Source: Ciona savignyi
Taxonomy: Eukaryota > Chordata > Ascidiacea > Phlebobranchia > Cionidae
Reading direction: 5' to 3'
Assembly: GCA_000149265.1 (NCBI GenBank)
Contig: CH003416.1
Span: 207,608 to 271,607, forward strand
Length of the DNA stretch: 64,000 nt
The notes below the pieces were generated by a model that saw only the letters and a program-made list of their open reading frames with translations, was not told where the DNA came from and ran no database searches. The stretch's first letter is position 1. Each line of letters opens with the position of its first letter. The position numbers and the translations under genes were made by a program. Positions 26,161 through 40,000 of this stretch are shown piece by piece.

Positions 26161-26920
26161 AAACGATGTGCCTTCGGGTTGAAATTAAATTAGAAATGTT
26201 TTGCTAGATATTTGTCAAACATGATGGGGATTGCTCTAATAAGAAGTACGTTTTATTTTCGTTGTTTTTAAATATGGTTCATTGGAATTAGCCGGGCGGG
26301 ACCTTTGAACCATAGTTATAGGGGGCGTTAGTCCAAATATTCTCTCCCTATCTCTCCAATGCAAACTGACCTCACAAAAAAACGGCTGTCACTCAAAATG
26401 CTGACATATAAAGTTTTATATTTTTTTCATTAATTTAGAATGAAAGCTTGGATCTCTGCCAAAACTCAAAACCCTCCAAAATTTTACTTAAAAATGTTGA
26501 GCCCACACCCCACACCGTATATCGGCAACTTTAAAAAAACAGCTATAGAAGATGCATAATTAACACCTTTATTTCACAAAACACTGCTCCACTATTACAA
26601 AACTTCAGCAAAACGAGAACATTGGCGCGCAGCCTCTGCACATGCTGCTTTTCAACAAAACAAACAACATTGGGAAATCACAACCAACCCCATTGTTACT
26701 AAGCAAAACACTTGCTTAAAAACAATGACTAAGGGACAAAGCATTAGCAACAATTTGGAACATAAACGAACTAGTACTGTACTAATGTAAAATCACGCAG
26801 TTTGTTCGCACGAGCGGAAGAACGTTTTGGGAGCTAAATATTAATGCCAAGAAGACCTGGCCGACAATTTCATCGAGTGAATGTGTCCGCTATTGCCTCC
26901 TTGTACCTACTACGAAAGAG

Positions 26921-27243
26921 GTGTGTGTTTTTACTTATATTAACATTGTTCTTCACAAATGCGCCACTGATTTGATTAACAGACTGTCAAAACCCTATAA
27001 TTGCAATCTTTTCTTCCAAAATACTGCTGAAACCGATCGTTTAAAAGCATTAAATCGGCAGTTAAAACTTAAACAATACATATGTTTTCATCCTTCTGAC
27101 GAAGACACAATGACTGTTCAATACTTGCATTGGTAAACGTATTGGCAGAAAGCTTCAAACATTTTCCGGGATTTTGATTCTGTTGCAAAAAGTTTGGAAA
27201 AAGACATCGGCGCTTGGATTTCATCTAGAATCAGAATGTCGTG
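26921..27243 (+). pseudogene. Degenerate open frame of unknown origin
   Basis: One frame stays open for about 107 codons apart from a single TAA at 27136 (LKALNRQLKLKQ before it, WQKASNIFRDFD and SLEKDIGAW after it). The composition looks protein-like but no family is recognised. It may be a transposon remnant. Confidence 0.2.
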
Positions 27244-27329
27244 ATGGTTCTCACAAATCGTTCCAGGTTTATAATTGTGTATTTAAATATACATGACGCT
27301 TTCGTTAAGTTTTATTACGTTGTCAGAAA

Positions 27330-27560
27330 TTCCTCAATTGTAAATACGCCAATGGCCACGTAGGCTATATAATTCGGCTAAACACTTAAAAAAAATGAAA
27401 ATCGATAGTAAATTTTAATGCAAACAAAAAAGATTTGGATACCCCACACCCACAAAAAAGGGAAACCCCCAACACTTAATTGCACCGAAACCAGTGATCA
27501 ATCTGCTTTAACTCCTCATAGAATGAAATAAACTAAGAAGTGTCGGTTAATATGTTTAAG
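27330..27560. repeat. AT-rich dispersed repeat, unclassified
   Basis: The AAAAAAGATTTGGATACCCC and AACCAGTGATCAATCTG segments recur at 75-310 and 28690-28870, and inverted at 38000-38200. No frame and no clear ends. Confidence 0.55.
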
Positions 27561-27651
27561 ATATGCATTGGCAAATTGTGGATAAATCACGCCAACTTTA
27601 ACCAATCCCAAGAATATAATAATGACAACCGTTTTTTGCACTTTATTGTCG

Positions 27652-27927
27652 ATAGGATAGGATAGAATATTCCATGTTTATCCCCGTGAATGGGAAAACC
27701 AAGGGGGTTAACACACGGGCAATCGTCAGATCACCTCGCGCCCATCGTCGGGTTACCGGAGCTATTGTAGTGTGTTGTATATGGTAGACATGTTCCTTCA
27801 ATTTGGTAGAACCCATTAATCCGCTGGGTTCAGGCAATGTCCGTAAAGTGCCTTGCCCAAGGACACAACCGACTAGCTTTTTCGATTGAAAGGCGACGCA
27901 CTTAACCGTTAGACCAACCGGCAGGAC
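27652..27927 (-). repeat. tRNA-derived SINE
   Basis: Same family as 13466-13769, with a deletion around the B-box between GACTAGCT and TTTCGATTG. The tail has CTATCCTATCCTATC. The frame at 27643-27837 is part of this element, not a gene. Confidence 0.85.
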
Positions 27928-28080
27928 GTCTCGATAATCTTAGATTTTCGATATTTAAAAACTGGAACGGACATTTTTTTTCAAGTTTAAAAAAAATGAA
28001 AACCAACTATTCAGAAAACATGGATATTAAGTTTGGATTGGTAATAGCAATTTTGATATCATATTTACAAAAACTACATA

Positions 28081-28260
28081 TTAGTTAATCCACGCCGGCT
28101 GTGTTCATTCTGTTATCACTTCATGACGTCATTGATACTTATCATCCCATGACGTCATTGACACTTAAAGCAGTTGTTTTCCATCTAAGACATTTTTTGC
28201 TTTATAAAGCGTTGTGCGAAAAAAGACACACAACTTACTAAAGAATAAAACTAGGAGTGT
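28081..28260 (+). repeat. Dispersed repeat with TGACGTCA sites and a TATA-like palindrome, copy 1
   Basis: It carries ATGACGTCATTGA twice, then AAAGCAGTTGTTTTC and GCTTTATAAAGCGTTGTGCG. The second copy at 47088-47260 has one ATGACGTCATTGA and the same GCTTTATAAAGC. No coding frame. Confidence 0.6.
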
Positions 28261-29308
28261 TTTTTTATTTGGTGGAGGTTCCACTGCCAGTCAAGTTTAG
28301 CTCCACGACATGTGTGTACCTGTAGGGTCGGAACGGAGATTTATGTACCAGGTATAGACGGCAGCGGATCCTGGGACCTGGTCCCGGCCAATTAGACGCG
28401 TTGAGAAACCCTGGTCCCACAAGGTAACCAGGGAAGCCATTCGTTTAATTTAGGAAATATAGATATCAGAATTAGTTTTTGCTTGAGGAAATAAACGTTA
28501 TACACTTAGAATAAGATATACCAAGGGTGATGAGATAGAACCCAATCCCCAGGGAACCTAATCGTCTGTGCATGCAGAAAAAAAGCGGGCTCCTAATAGG
28601 GATTTTAAAAATAGTGATGGTTTACACTCTCTATAGTTTTTTTTTTTTTTATAAAAACGCATCTATATAGGAAACTTGTATCAGTTATTTCATACACTTA
28701 CGTTTCTGTTCATCGATAGTAAATTGTAATGCAAATAAAAAAAAGATTCGGATATTCGACCATAAACCATTTTTCGGGAAACCACCATCACTCAATTACA
28801 TTCAAACCATTGATCACTTTACTTAAACGCGCCATAATAACAAGAATTGTAATTATCTAACGAGGTAAATATTTAAGGGCTGTTACCTAATGTTTAGATA
28901 TGTAGTGGTACATTTTTGGGGTAAATAGAGTTTATTATATGAGAATACGGCTTTCTTTAAAATTTGAAGTGCATAGCTCCTTTCAGATTCAATATCGACT
29001 TTCATACAATATTGTAGCCAAAAATGGAAAAAAAACGGGTTTCTTTTATATTTTGTGTTCTGTCGGACCAAAGAGATTATACACCTTGTTATAGTCTTTT
29101 TGGTCGGACATTCCGCCGGTTTTTTGTGTTTTAAAAAATGCATTCGCACATCTACACCATGTAAATCAACATTTGACAATAATAGTTCTACAAAGTATAC
29201 CTGTCACGAATGTTACGCAGTAAAAAATGAAGTAAAAACGATATGTGTTACCTTCGGAATCGAAAACCATAATTAAAAGAAGTAATGCAGATTGTCTTGA
29301 GTGAATTA

Positions 29309-30687
29309 TGCTACAACAGGCATGGGCAACCCCTGGCACGCGTGCCCAACTTGGCACGCGAGCTCGTATTTCTGGCACGCTAGTTCAAGGAAATTAGATT
29401 CCTTTCTCTTAAAGATGATAACTTAAAAGTTGTTGTATTATTTGAGCTTTGGCCACGTGCATAAAATGTTTATTACCGTAAGTTGTGAAGTAAACATTTG
29501 ATGATTTATTACCGTGTTATTGTTACTTAACAAACACCAAACAGTACAACAATCCGCTTGCAAATTTCGCAACCTGTTGGCCCACAGACGAACGTGAGAG
29601 AAATTTGTACGTTTGTGCAGACAACCAGATGTAGTTAAAATCAGTTACCCTTAGCATCCTAATTTACTTTTGTTAGCATTATGAGATACAAAATGTTAAA
29701 GGTTAAACATGATGTACCGTGTACCGGTAAGGTCATTCGGTATCGGTAAAGGTCATAAATGCATATTTCGGCAAGTACAAAAAGACCGGTAAACTTATTT
29801 CACATAAGCTCATCGTTACGTTTATCAAATTGCGTTAATGAGAGTAAAAATTTATCGTTGAACACACTTATTCACCGGCCTAAGTTTATTTTGCAGTAAA
29901 GATAAAAATTAAAAGTCATTACTGTAAAACAGCGGTTCTCAAACTGGGGTCCGTACCTTCCAAAAAAATTAAACGACGCTTTTGAAGAAAAAGAATTGTG
30001 TAAAATTAAGTTTTTACGCAACTTTTTTTCCAATCAACTTAACAAACACCAGTCTTGAAAGCTTACAGGCTACATTGGCATTTATGACATCACAAGAAGC
30101 TATTTGATGTCACATTAGTGCAATTCAAAAGTACAGAACTGCTACTATAGTAGGAAATAGTACAACTTCTATTATGGTAGGAGTAAACATTCAAAAAAAT
30201 GCCAAGGTCAGAGGCGTCTCGTTTTTCCTTAAGCCGTGCATCCGGGTTAATATGTTTTATTTTTTGAGGGGACCATGAGTCATTTAAAAAAATGCTAGGG
30301 ACCGTTGCATATTTTTTAAAAAAAAGTTTGAGAACCGCTGCTGTAAAAAGTTTTTTCGTTTTTGTGTCCCTACCGAATGTTAGGACCATCAGCTAAGAAA
30401 CTTCAAACTGATGTACGAGATGTAGTTAAAGCTATTCAAACTGACATTTTCTTAGAAATAAAACTTGAACCTTTTAAGAAAGTTTACTGTGAATGTTTTG
30501 TTTTTGTTATATTGTGTTTTCACTATTTTGGTAAATTTAAATCATTTTTTTCAAAACAGGCACCTTTAAGAATAAAAAAGCAATATGTTCTTACGAATTG
30601 TTAGTTGGCACGCGGAAGGATTTTTCCATAAATTTTAGCCGATTTTGGCACCCAGGCCGAGAAAGGTTGCCCACCCCTGTGCTACAA
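29309..30687. mobile_element. hAT-type element with a nested hAT MITE
   Basis: The outer element spans 29317-30679, from CAGGCATGGGCAACC to GGTTGCCCACCCCTG. TGCTACAA is duplicated exactly on both sides. Its left part has several GGCACGCG-like motifs. It is interrupted by the MITE at 29930-30340. A short frame at 30362-30604 is not recognised as transposase. Confidence 0.88.
29922..30348. mobile_element. hAT-type MITE nested in a larger hAT element
   Basis: The element spans 29930-30340, with ends CAGCGGTTCTCAAACT and AGTTTGAGAACCGCTG. These form a perfect 16-bp inverted repeat. CTGTAAAA flanks both sides. It must be younger than its host element. Confidence 0.92.
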
Positions 30688-31625
30688 CAATTACGAAGGT
30701 TTAAAATATACAGATAAAAATGCTTTTTGCTTTCAAAACGTGTTTTAAAGGCCACATTAACTTTCATAACGATTCTTCATCCTATACAACAAACATATAC
30801 AAATGCAACATTCCTGTAACTGGACTGTGCACATGGGATAAACTAATAATTATCACCACAAATATGGATAACCATAAATACATTTAGGGTAGGTTTAATA
30901 TTCTAATTATTTGTGATTGTCGTATCAAGCGTTACTAATTATAAAACCGGTAACTGCTTTTAATTAATGTTCTGCTTTATATGGTAGGTGGTTGTGGTTA
31001 TTATCTTATTCTTTTCTTCTGTCATTCCAGTTTTCAGTAAAGAGTGAGTTCCGTATCCTATCCAGTAACCAACTAGCCACCATTTTTATTTATTTATTAT
31101 ATATGTACACAAAGTTTGAAAAGAAAAACAATAGAAAATTATTTCACCATATAATACAGTAAAATTGCCACTTCATATTACTGCTATGTTTATCAAAATT
31201 TTAATATTGGGCCAAATTTTTAAAATGTTACAATTTATTTTTATACAGCAGATGACTTGCAGATTTAAAAACGCTGTTCAATTTGAACAATAAAGTTTGT
31301 TGTTCTATTCGTTTCACCCAAATATTCTGATGTGTTGTACAATCTCGAACAATGCTGTAAGCAAGGCATTATAAATAATAGATATTTACTATTCTTAAAC
31401 CAACCACCAAAGCTAAGAAAGCACCAAATATTATTTTAAGTTGGTGAGAAACAATGTGTTTGCACAAAAGTCGTTAGAATTAGAATTAAAAAAAGAACTA
31501 GTGAAACTTCATGCACAAAATTAGAAAGCAATGGTTCAGTCAATCCATGCAAAAAGTAATGTTAAAATTAAAATCCATGCAAATTGTTGAGGGTGATGTG
31601 ATGGAAAGCAGCAGTGCATGATTAA

Positions 31626-32887
<1,262 letters not shown>

Positions 32888-33976
32888 TTAGGCTGTGGTG
32901 GAATAAATATAAAATAGGTTGCTTTTCTGAAACACAAATACGCACTGTTAGTTTAAATAATGTGCATTAAATATAATCGATCGAGTAGACTACGTCTGAG
33001 TTAAATTATAAAAATAAGTAGAAACTACAACAAAAAATATATAAGTATAAAACCTAAAGTTTACAATAGACACAAACTAAAAAATCGCATATACAGAAAG
33101 ACCACAAATCCACTATAATTTTATCAACACGAATAATAAAGAGTTTTCGGCGGCCGCTTTTCTATCTATCAAACGCCACGTCCACAGCAGAGTAACAGAA
33201 AAAATAACAATCGCTTCATGACGTCGGTGGCGACGTATTTCGCTACAGCGAATTCACGCTTTGTCTAGATTCTACGTAATCCCTTTCATAAACAACGTGA
33301 ACCCGTTGTTAATTATAGGTCACAACACTTAAAATGACTTGATTAGATTAGAAGTTGCATAAAAAAAGACCGTTTGAACAAATGTCTTGATATTACCTTT
33401 GCTATTGTAGTTTTCTATAACTCTGGCTCTGATTCGGCGCCAAAGTAATTTGTCGGTTTTTGAACTATCTTAAGTATGAAAATAATATTATGTAAAGTTG
33501 TTTGGATATGCAGCCTATGAACTCACAGCCCTTCATTTTTTCCCTGAAAATTTCGAGCTATACCCATCTGTACATTGGGAAATTTTTTCGAAAACTGCAC
33601 AGATAAAAAAGTGAACATCGGCGCGGAGCCTAACACAAAATGTTTACACTAGATTTTTTGAAAACATAGAAATTGTTAATGGATTGGTTGTACAGTGACA
33701 AAATTGAATAAAATTGCGCTGAAAATAATGAAATATGGAATATTATTGCTGGTGATCTTTTTATGACAGCCGTGAAGTAGAGATGTCAAGTAATGGTACG
33801 ATGACTGTGATTAGCAAAAGCTGCAACTCATACAAACCAATACTTCCCATATTGGTAGCCTACAGTAGGCTATAGACTGTATTTAAAAAAACGGTTTAGC
33901 GCAGTTTGTTAAATTAAAGTAAGGTCTACCCGAAACACTTGGTGGTTGACCGTTTGGCCTTTGATCTAAAACATTC

Positions 33977-34065
33977 TGCAGACAAAAATGATCGCTAACT
34001 AATCGGTTATCCTTATTGGCGGACATCGCCTGGACCTAATGAGCTAGCGATCATTTTTGTTTGCA
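33977..34065 (+). other. Long hairpin, 89 nt
   Basis: TGCAGACAAAAATGATCGCT at the left pairs with AGCGATCATTTTTGTTTGCA at the right, with one mismatch, around a loop of about 45 nt. It could be a foldback element or a structured RNA. Both strands would fold. Confidence 0.6.
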
Positions 34066-34157
34066 CACTGCAATAGTTTTGGTATTCCGACAGCGGGCGT
34101 TCGATAATCGGACCATTCCTTTGAACGCAACAAATTTGTCATAAAGAAGTACAGTCG

Positions 34158-34262
34158 CGTTGCGGCCGAATGGTTAACGCGACCGATACATATATTGACT
34201 TCTATACAAAAAAACGACCCTAGATACGAGTCCATCATGGGTTCAAAACTTTGTTCAGTAAA
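34158..34262 (+). repeat. Second tRNA-like SINE family, copy 1
   Basis: It begins TGCGGCCGAATGGTTAACGC, a tRNA-like A-box region, and has GGGTTCAAAAC, a possible B-box. A related copy lies at 59888-59990. It is too irregular to fold as a functional tRNA. Confidence 0.5.
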
Positions 34263-34933
34263 ATAAACTGAACTAAATATTGTTTATATATATAATAAGA
34301 GTTTTAACCGCTTTTAAACCAAAATAATATTTAGGTGATGTTACCTACCTTACCTGAAAATTAATCGAGTTATAAACGTTTTCTACATGATAAAACACCG
34401 CTGTCCAGCGTTTGAAGTAAAACACACTTACAATTTTTTTTAAAGTGGCTAACATTATACACAATAATTCAAATTTGGGTAATTCGGTTGGTCGTGTTTT
34501 ACCGCGGGGGAATTCCTTAATTTCTCCAGCATTTTATTCCTGGCGCCCAACATAATTGCATTTAATTTCTAGTGATTACAACGTACAAAACAAGAGCGCT
34601 AGCAAGTTGTTAATCACCACTATTTGTAAAACATATCTTTTACTGTACGCTACATGTCTCTGCATGCAGAAACAAACAAATAAGTGCCTCGTTTAACTAA
34701 TCATTAACTAATCACTCTGGGCTTATCTTATGCAAAGTGTATTACAATATTTATGCATGCAAAATCGAATAAGTTCCCGGCTTACCTATCCAAATTTGAT
34801 AATCATTATTTTTTTAATATTTACGTTAGTATACAAAAAAAGAAAAATGCTAACATCTTAAAACGTTTAGGTCGATTGAAACATTATTTCGTTTTCATAT
34901 CCTATGTAAAATAGACGAGTTATATATTCGATA

Positions 34934-36286
34934 TTAACTCTTTCACTCCCGGCCAAATGCATTAATTTAAACATGCTGTCCCGCAGTGTTTTTTACAATT
35001 TTTGGTCATTTTCAAATTAGCACAGTTTTTCTCAAATTTATGCTATGATTTAATATTTAGTATGGTTGGAAAGATAATTTATCCCTCTTTTAAACAAACC
35101 GCACACCTAGAATCTTTAAACAAACCGCACACCTACCTCCAATAAAGAATACCTCTTTTAAACAAACCGCACACCTAGAATCTTTTAAACAAACCGCACA
35201 CCTACCTCCAATAAAGAATATATTATGTAAACTTTAGTGAACACCACTTTTTATGTAAAGAAAATTCTGCTCGACTTTGAAAATTTTGAGGTGCACTGAC
35301 AAACGAAATACTCACTAATTATTGGTATGCCCAAATGATATGAAAATTGGAATGTAGATTGTCTAATAGTTTTTGTACTCAGGAAAATTTGAACTGTATT
35401 TGTATCTTCAGTAGTTTTTTTACTATTCCTAATTGAAATTTTCCTTTATTCTAACTATATTATGAAAAATTGAACCAAAACGCATTGAAGTTTTTAGTTT
35501 TGTAGAACTAAAATAGTAAAAATTATAAATAAGAACAGTGAAGGAAGTGTAAAAAGGGCATACAAAAGCAAACAAACACAAATACTATATCCATTATTCT
35601 TCAAAGCAGGGCACACCGAACTAGCTAGTCTCGCCGCCTTTTTCTTTATCGTGCGCTCAGCAGGCCCAGCTGGATTCATGCTTTGTTGAACACGAAGCAT
35701 AAACGCCTGCTGCGAAAACGTCACCAACGCTCTCCTTTTTTTCTCAACGGCACGAAATTCACAGAGAATGTAAAGAAAGACTTGCTTGACAAAAAGAGCT
35801 TCTCCGCAAGTTAATGCGACTCCTATTGGCTGAGTTAGTCACTTGTAAATTCGTGTAAAATCGATAGAAATAAGAGGCGAAGCCTTGAAAAAGAAAGGCT
35901 ATCACTCCTCGCATTTTTAATAGGGTTACCGGAGCTATTGCATTGTGTTGTAAATGATAGACACGTTCCTTCAATTTGGTAGAACCCATTAATCCGCTGG
36001 GTTCAGGCAATGTCCGTAAAGTGCCTTGCCCAAGGACACAGCCGACTAGCTAACGACCAGTTTCGCACCTGCAACCTTTCGATTGAAAGGCGACGCACTT
36101 AACCGCTAGACCAACCGGGCGGACAGAGAATAAAATATAGGGTTTCCTTGATCGAATGAGCCATAGCTGAGGTCTCTACCATTACGCATTGCGGAGAAAT
36201 CGTTTTTTAGATTTGCATCCATTTATGTACAGGCGGGATACCATGTTTTCCCACCATATATGGCGAGTTGGGACGGAAAGAGTTAA
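34934..36286. mobile_element. piggyBac-like element, copy 2 (inverted), carrying a SINE
   Basis: This is the reverse complement of the element at 21856-22949, again bounded by TTAA. It is longer for two reasons. A 5' SINE fragment sits at 35923-36124, where about 18 bp of element sequence is missing. A short segment containing AACAAACCGCACACCTA is repeated four times around 35095-35220. Confidence 0.8.
35923..36124 (-). repeat. tRNA-derived SINE, head half, inside a piggyBac-like element
   Basis: Complete tRNA-like head with the body cut before the tail. Its insertion point within piggyBac copy 2 can be fixed by comparison with copy 1. Confidence 0.85.
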
Positions 36287-37002
36287 TTGTGGAAATTGAT
36301 TTGTTTGGAATACGAATAAACAGATCACTACATATATATTACACTCTAGCTAACACCTTTAAGGTTGACATGGAGTGAAAATTTTCTTCGTGTTTGCGTG
36401 ATGTTGAGTTCAGGCTTTCCCGAAAATTGGATCTTTGGATTCCAGTATAAATTATGCTCTGTTTAAAGAAACCACATAAATTAAGTCTATGACCAAAGTT
36501 TTAATAAGCTCGTAAAAACAATCTCAAACGTACATTGAGATTTTAAATCTTTAAAAACAGTACGGTGTGTAAAATAAAAAAGACAGCAACGTCACTAGGG
36601 AAAACTGGCTTAAAACTAAGTGTCAGACCAGGAACACAATCAAAATAGACACACATTGTATATGCAAGTGTGGTTAAAATAGCACACTGCTAAAAATATA
36701 AGCGCATGCACCACTGAGTGCAAAGTTTGGTTTCATCTGCATTATACAACAAATTACTTTTAATGGTATAATGAAATAATAATATAGTTTAGATAATCTG
36801 AATAGGAAATCATGTTCTTGCATACATTGCTAAACAATAGGACTGGTTTGCAAGAAAGTGGATAAGAATTGAAACAATACTATTGGAACAATAACTATCA
36901 AACCTCTTGTTTAAAAATGAAACATGTAAACACAAAACAAAATTTGTGTTTTTTTTTTATAAACCCATCATTGGGTTCATCAACTACATGTAAAAAATGC
37001 AT

Positions 37003-40000
37003 CTAAGATTCAACATATTTTGCCTCAGTGGTATGGCTATCTCGAAGGCCGTAAAAACTCCAAACAACAATTTGGGCAAGTGACAGAATGACCGGAATAA
37101 AACACAGCAACAGAAACATGGTGGAGTGCATATCCATCAGCTCTCTTGCATTGGCTGAGGGATCCAGTGGAGGACCAGAAGCACCATAATCTTTCAAATG
37201 CTCATATCCGTAACTAATAACACAGAAAATCGGTTAAAATAACATTACCTTATTAGTTTGAACTGTTTAAATAATATTATTTAACACTTAATAAATTACA
37301 ATTGAAAACTGTAGTGTCAACCACGTGTCAGCCACCACTATTTTAAAAACCCAATTTAAGTGCCCGCTATATGTTTCTGCATGCATGTTTTCTCAATAGA
37401 GTATTTACCTTAGCATAAAACAAAACAACAATAAAAACCTAGAAAAATGCTAATATCTCTAAAATGTTTAACTCAATCAAATCATATTTCATGTTCTAAT
37501 GGGATGTAAAAAAGATAAATAACGTATCTGATATAGATATATGGGAAGTAATTTTATTGGAATACGACTAAATAAAACACTATGTATTCATTACTCAGCT
37601 AACACAAGTTTGACAATGATTGGATATTTTCTTCTTCTGTTTGCATGTGGTTGACACTTGAGTTTATGAGGATTACCATGAAAACGGTTGAAGATGGGCA
37701 TTGAAAGCCTGCATGTTTGTTCGTATTGCAATTTTCTATTTATTTAAACTGTTTTTTTATTTATGCAAGTTTTTTTTGGGGTAAATTGGGATATTTGATT
37801 TTATATTTTTTTTCTGAAATTTAAAGAAGTTGTCCGTTCCAGTTTTGATATCAAACAACCAAGAATATCGACTACAAAATGTAATTTAAAATGCAGGCAA
37901 ATGATAGTGTATATTTTTTGGCCGTGGCCAGATTTTTCTGGGCATGTATTACCTAAAATTTGCCTCTGCATATCTGATATGAATAAGAAAATACCTTAAA
38001 AAATGTTTATTGCATTAGTTTGCATTTTCTGTGATTATATGTTGTATGGTTGAGCATTGGGGTTTTCGGTAAATGGTTTATGGTGGGTATAGAGTATCCA
38101 AACCTTTTTGGTTCACATTTAAATTCACTATCAATTTGCGTAGGTTATAAATGTTTCCATGTTTTATATACGTGGTAAAAGTTTATTACACTGACTTATA
38201 AATTTTATATTTTAGAGAATTTTGCGCTAAAAATTGGGGTATGTGGAGGCCGTTTGTCTGTCCCACTTTTTTATTTATCAACAAATTTCTTTACAATTTC
38301 AAGTGAATCCTTACCAATCACGAAATATTGGCTGTCAAAGAACATGCATTGCCAAAAATTCAGAAACAATGGCCATGCTTATATTATTGGGTCTGTCAGC
38401 AATTGTCTGGTGCAATATTTTACAGAATTTGGCACTGCAAATTCAAAATATGTGATCAAACATCCTCCACGACATTTAACACGATTGGACATTTCCTTTG
38501 TTTTTATATGAATCGTAAATGAGATAAATCATTAGTTTCAGTGAAATTAATTTTCCGAGGATTTCCCAGAAGAAGGTTAAAGATATGGGGTGTATGGTGT
38601 GCCCATCATTTTGTTTGTATTCAGATTCTTAAATTTATTGGACTTGAGTGTATTTATGATTGCCTACATTTATTATTTTTTGAAGCATTTTCTGGGTAAA
38701 CTATTTTAATTAAAAGTAAATATTCTTTTTCAATCTGAATGCAATAAAGTTAAATATGCTAAAAAATGGGTTTTATTTTTACATTTTTCCTATTTTAAAA
38801 TTAAAGGCCGAGGCAAACTATTAGCAGGGTAGTTGGGATTCCTAAAAGTTTCAAGCCCGTTGGATCAACCGCTCATGCCTCTAACCTAGTGACCGGAATC
38901 ACCTGTTGACAGCTTCACACAGAAAAAAATAAAAACTGAATAAAATCAAAATGTAACTAAATTATTTTACCTGTTTAAGACAGCCACTACTAACATGGGA
39001 GCCAGAGAATTTGCTGGCTTTGTGATCAGTGCATTTGTTCCAAACACCATAGACGATTGGGGGTGTCTGGTGATAAAAGGTTTCAGTCATAAACTGCACA
39101 AAGTCTCATTATACAATATGGTTCGTAGAATCAAAGGATATTGTTGTTTAATTATAGAAGTGGGTGATTGTCAGATTTCTAAAGTAAAAGTTTGTTGTTT
39201 AATCAGAAATGGTAAAGTTTTTTCCAATTTTAAACAACCCATTTAAACCTACTGGATCAAGAGAAATTTCATAAAGTGTCCAGATACATGGTTGCATAGA
39301 GTGCTATAAGATAGAACATGCATTGTTATCCCCATTAATGAATGATAAATTTTCAGAGTTCACTGAGTGCCTTGTCCAAGGGCACAACCAACTAGTGATT
39401 GAACAGTTTCGTTAATATAATTTTCAGGCTAAAACTGGACACACTAACCCACTAAGTTATTTGGCCACTTTAATACACTTCCACACTTGGTATTAAACTA
39501 AAGAAACACAATTGCCATTTTTGAGTTCCAATTATTCATTTAAATTGGATAAATAAATGTATTAAAACAAAACATCAAAAGCATCACTACTGACTTTCTG
39601 TTATACTTTATAGCATCCTCATCGATGATATCCGAAAGTGGAATGTTGAAGAGACTAAATGCAGCTGATGGAATGGACCTTAATTGATAAAAAAATATAA
39701 AATTTAAGGTTGCTTGCAAAGCATTGCAAATAAATGGTTTTCACACTTTTCATTTTTCTAAAGTTACTTTTTAACATTTTAGTAAATATTTTTGTAAGAA
39801 GACTTTGTGCATTGCTATGTATGTATTGGAACTTTACTCAGTGCTGGATTATACCACAGGACACTTATATGATAAACTAGAGAGTGTCAACTACGTGTTA
39901 TCCACCACTATTTTTAAAAATCCTGTTGTGTGAATGGTATATTTTTCTGTGTGCAGAAATGATCGGGTTTACCAGCTACCTCATCAGTCATCACCCTTGG

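Larger units (their letters stand above)
23649..31625. other. Transposon-rich spacer between DTYMK and SERP1
   Basis: It holds two nested hAT groups (25184-26160 and 29309-30687), one SINE and several AT-rich dispersed repeats. A trace of SINE tail (CCTATCCTATCC) lies at 24258. Between 23.7 and 25.1 kb and at 30.7-31.6 kb nothing is recognised. Confidence 0.6.

Noticed and set aside
35494-36010. Two minus-strand frames with a Met-Arg-Gly-Val start and Lys-rich text
   Set aside because: Both are shared with the other piggyBac-like copy (21840-22511) or lie in the SINE. No transposase motif is seen, so they are not host genes.
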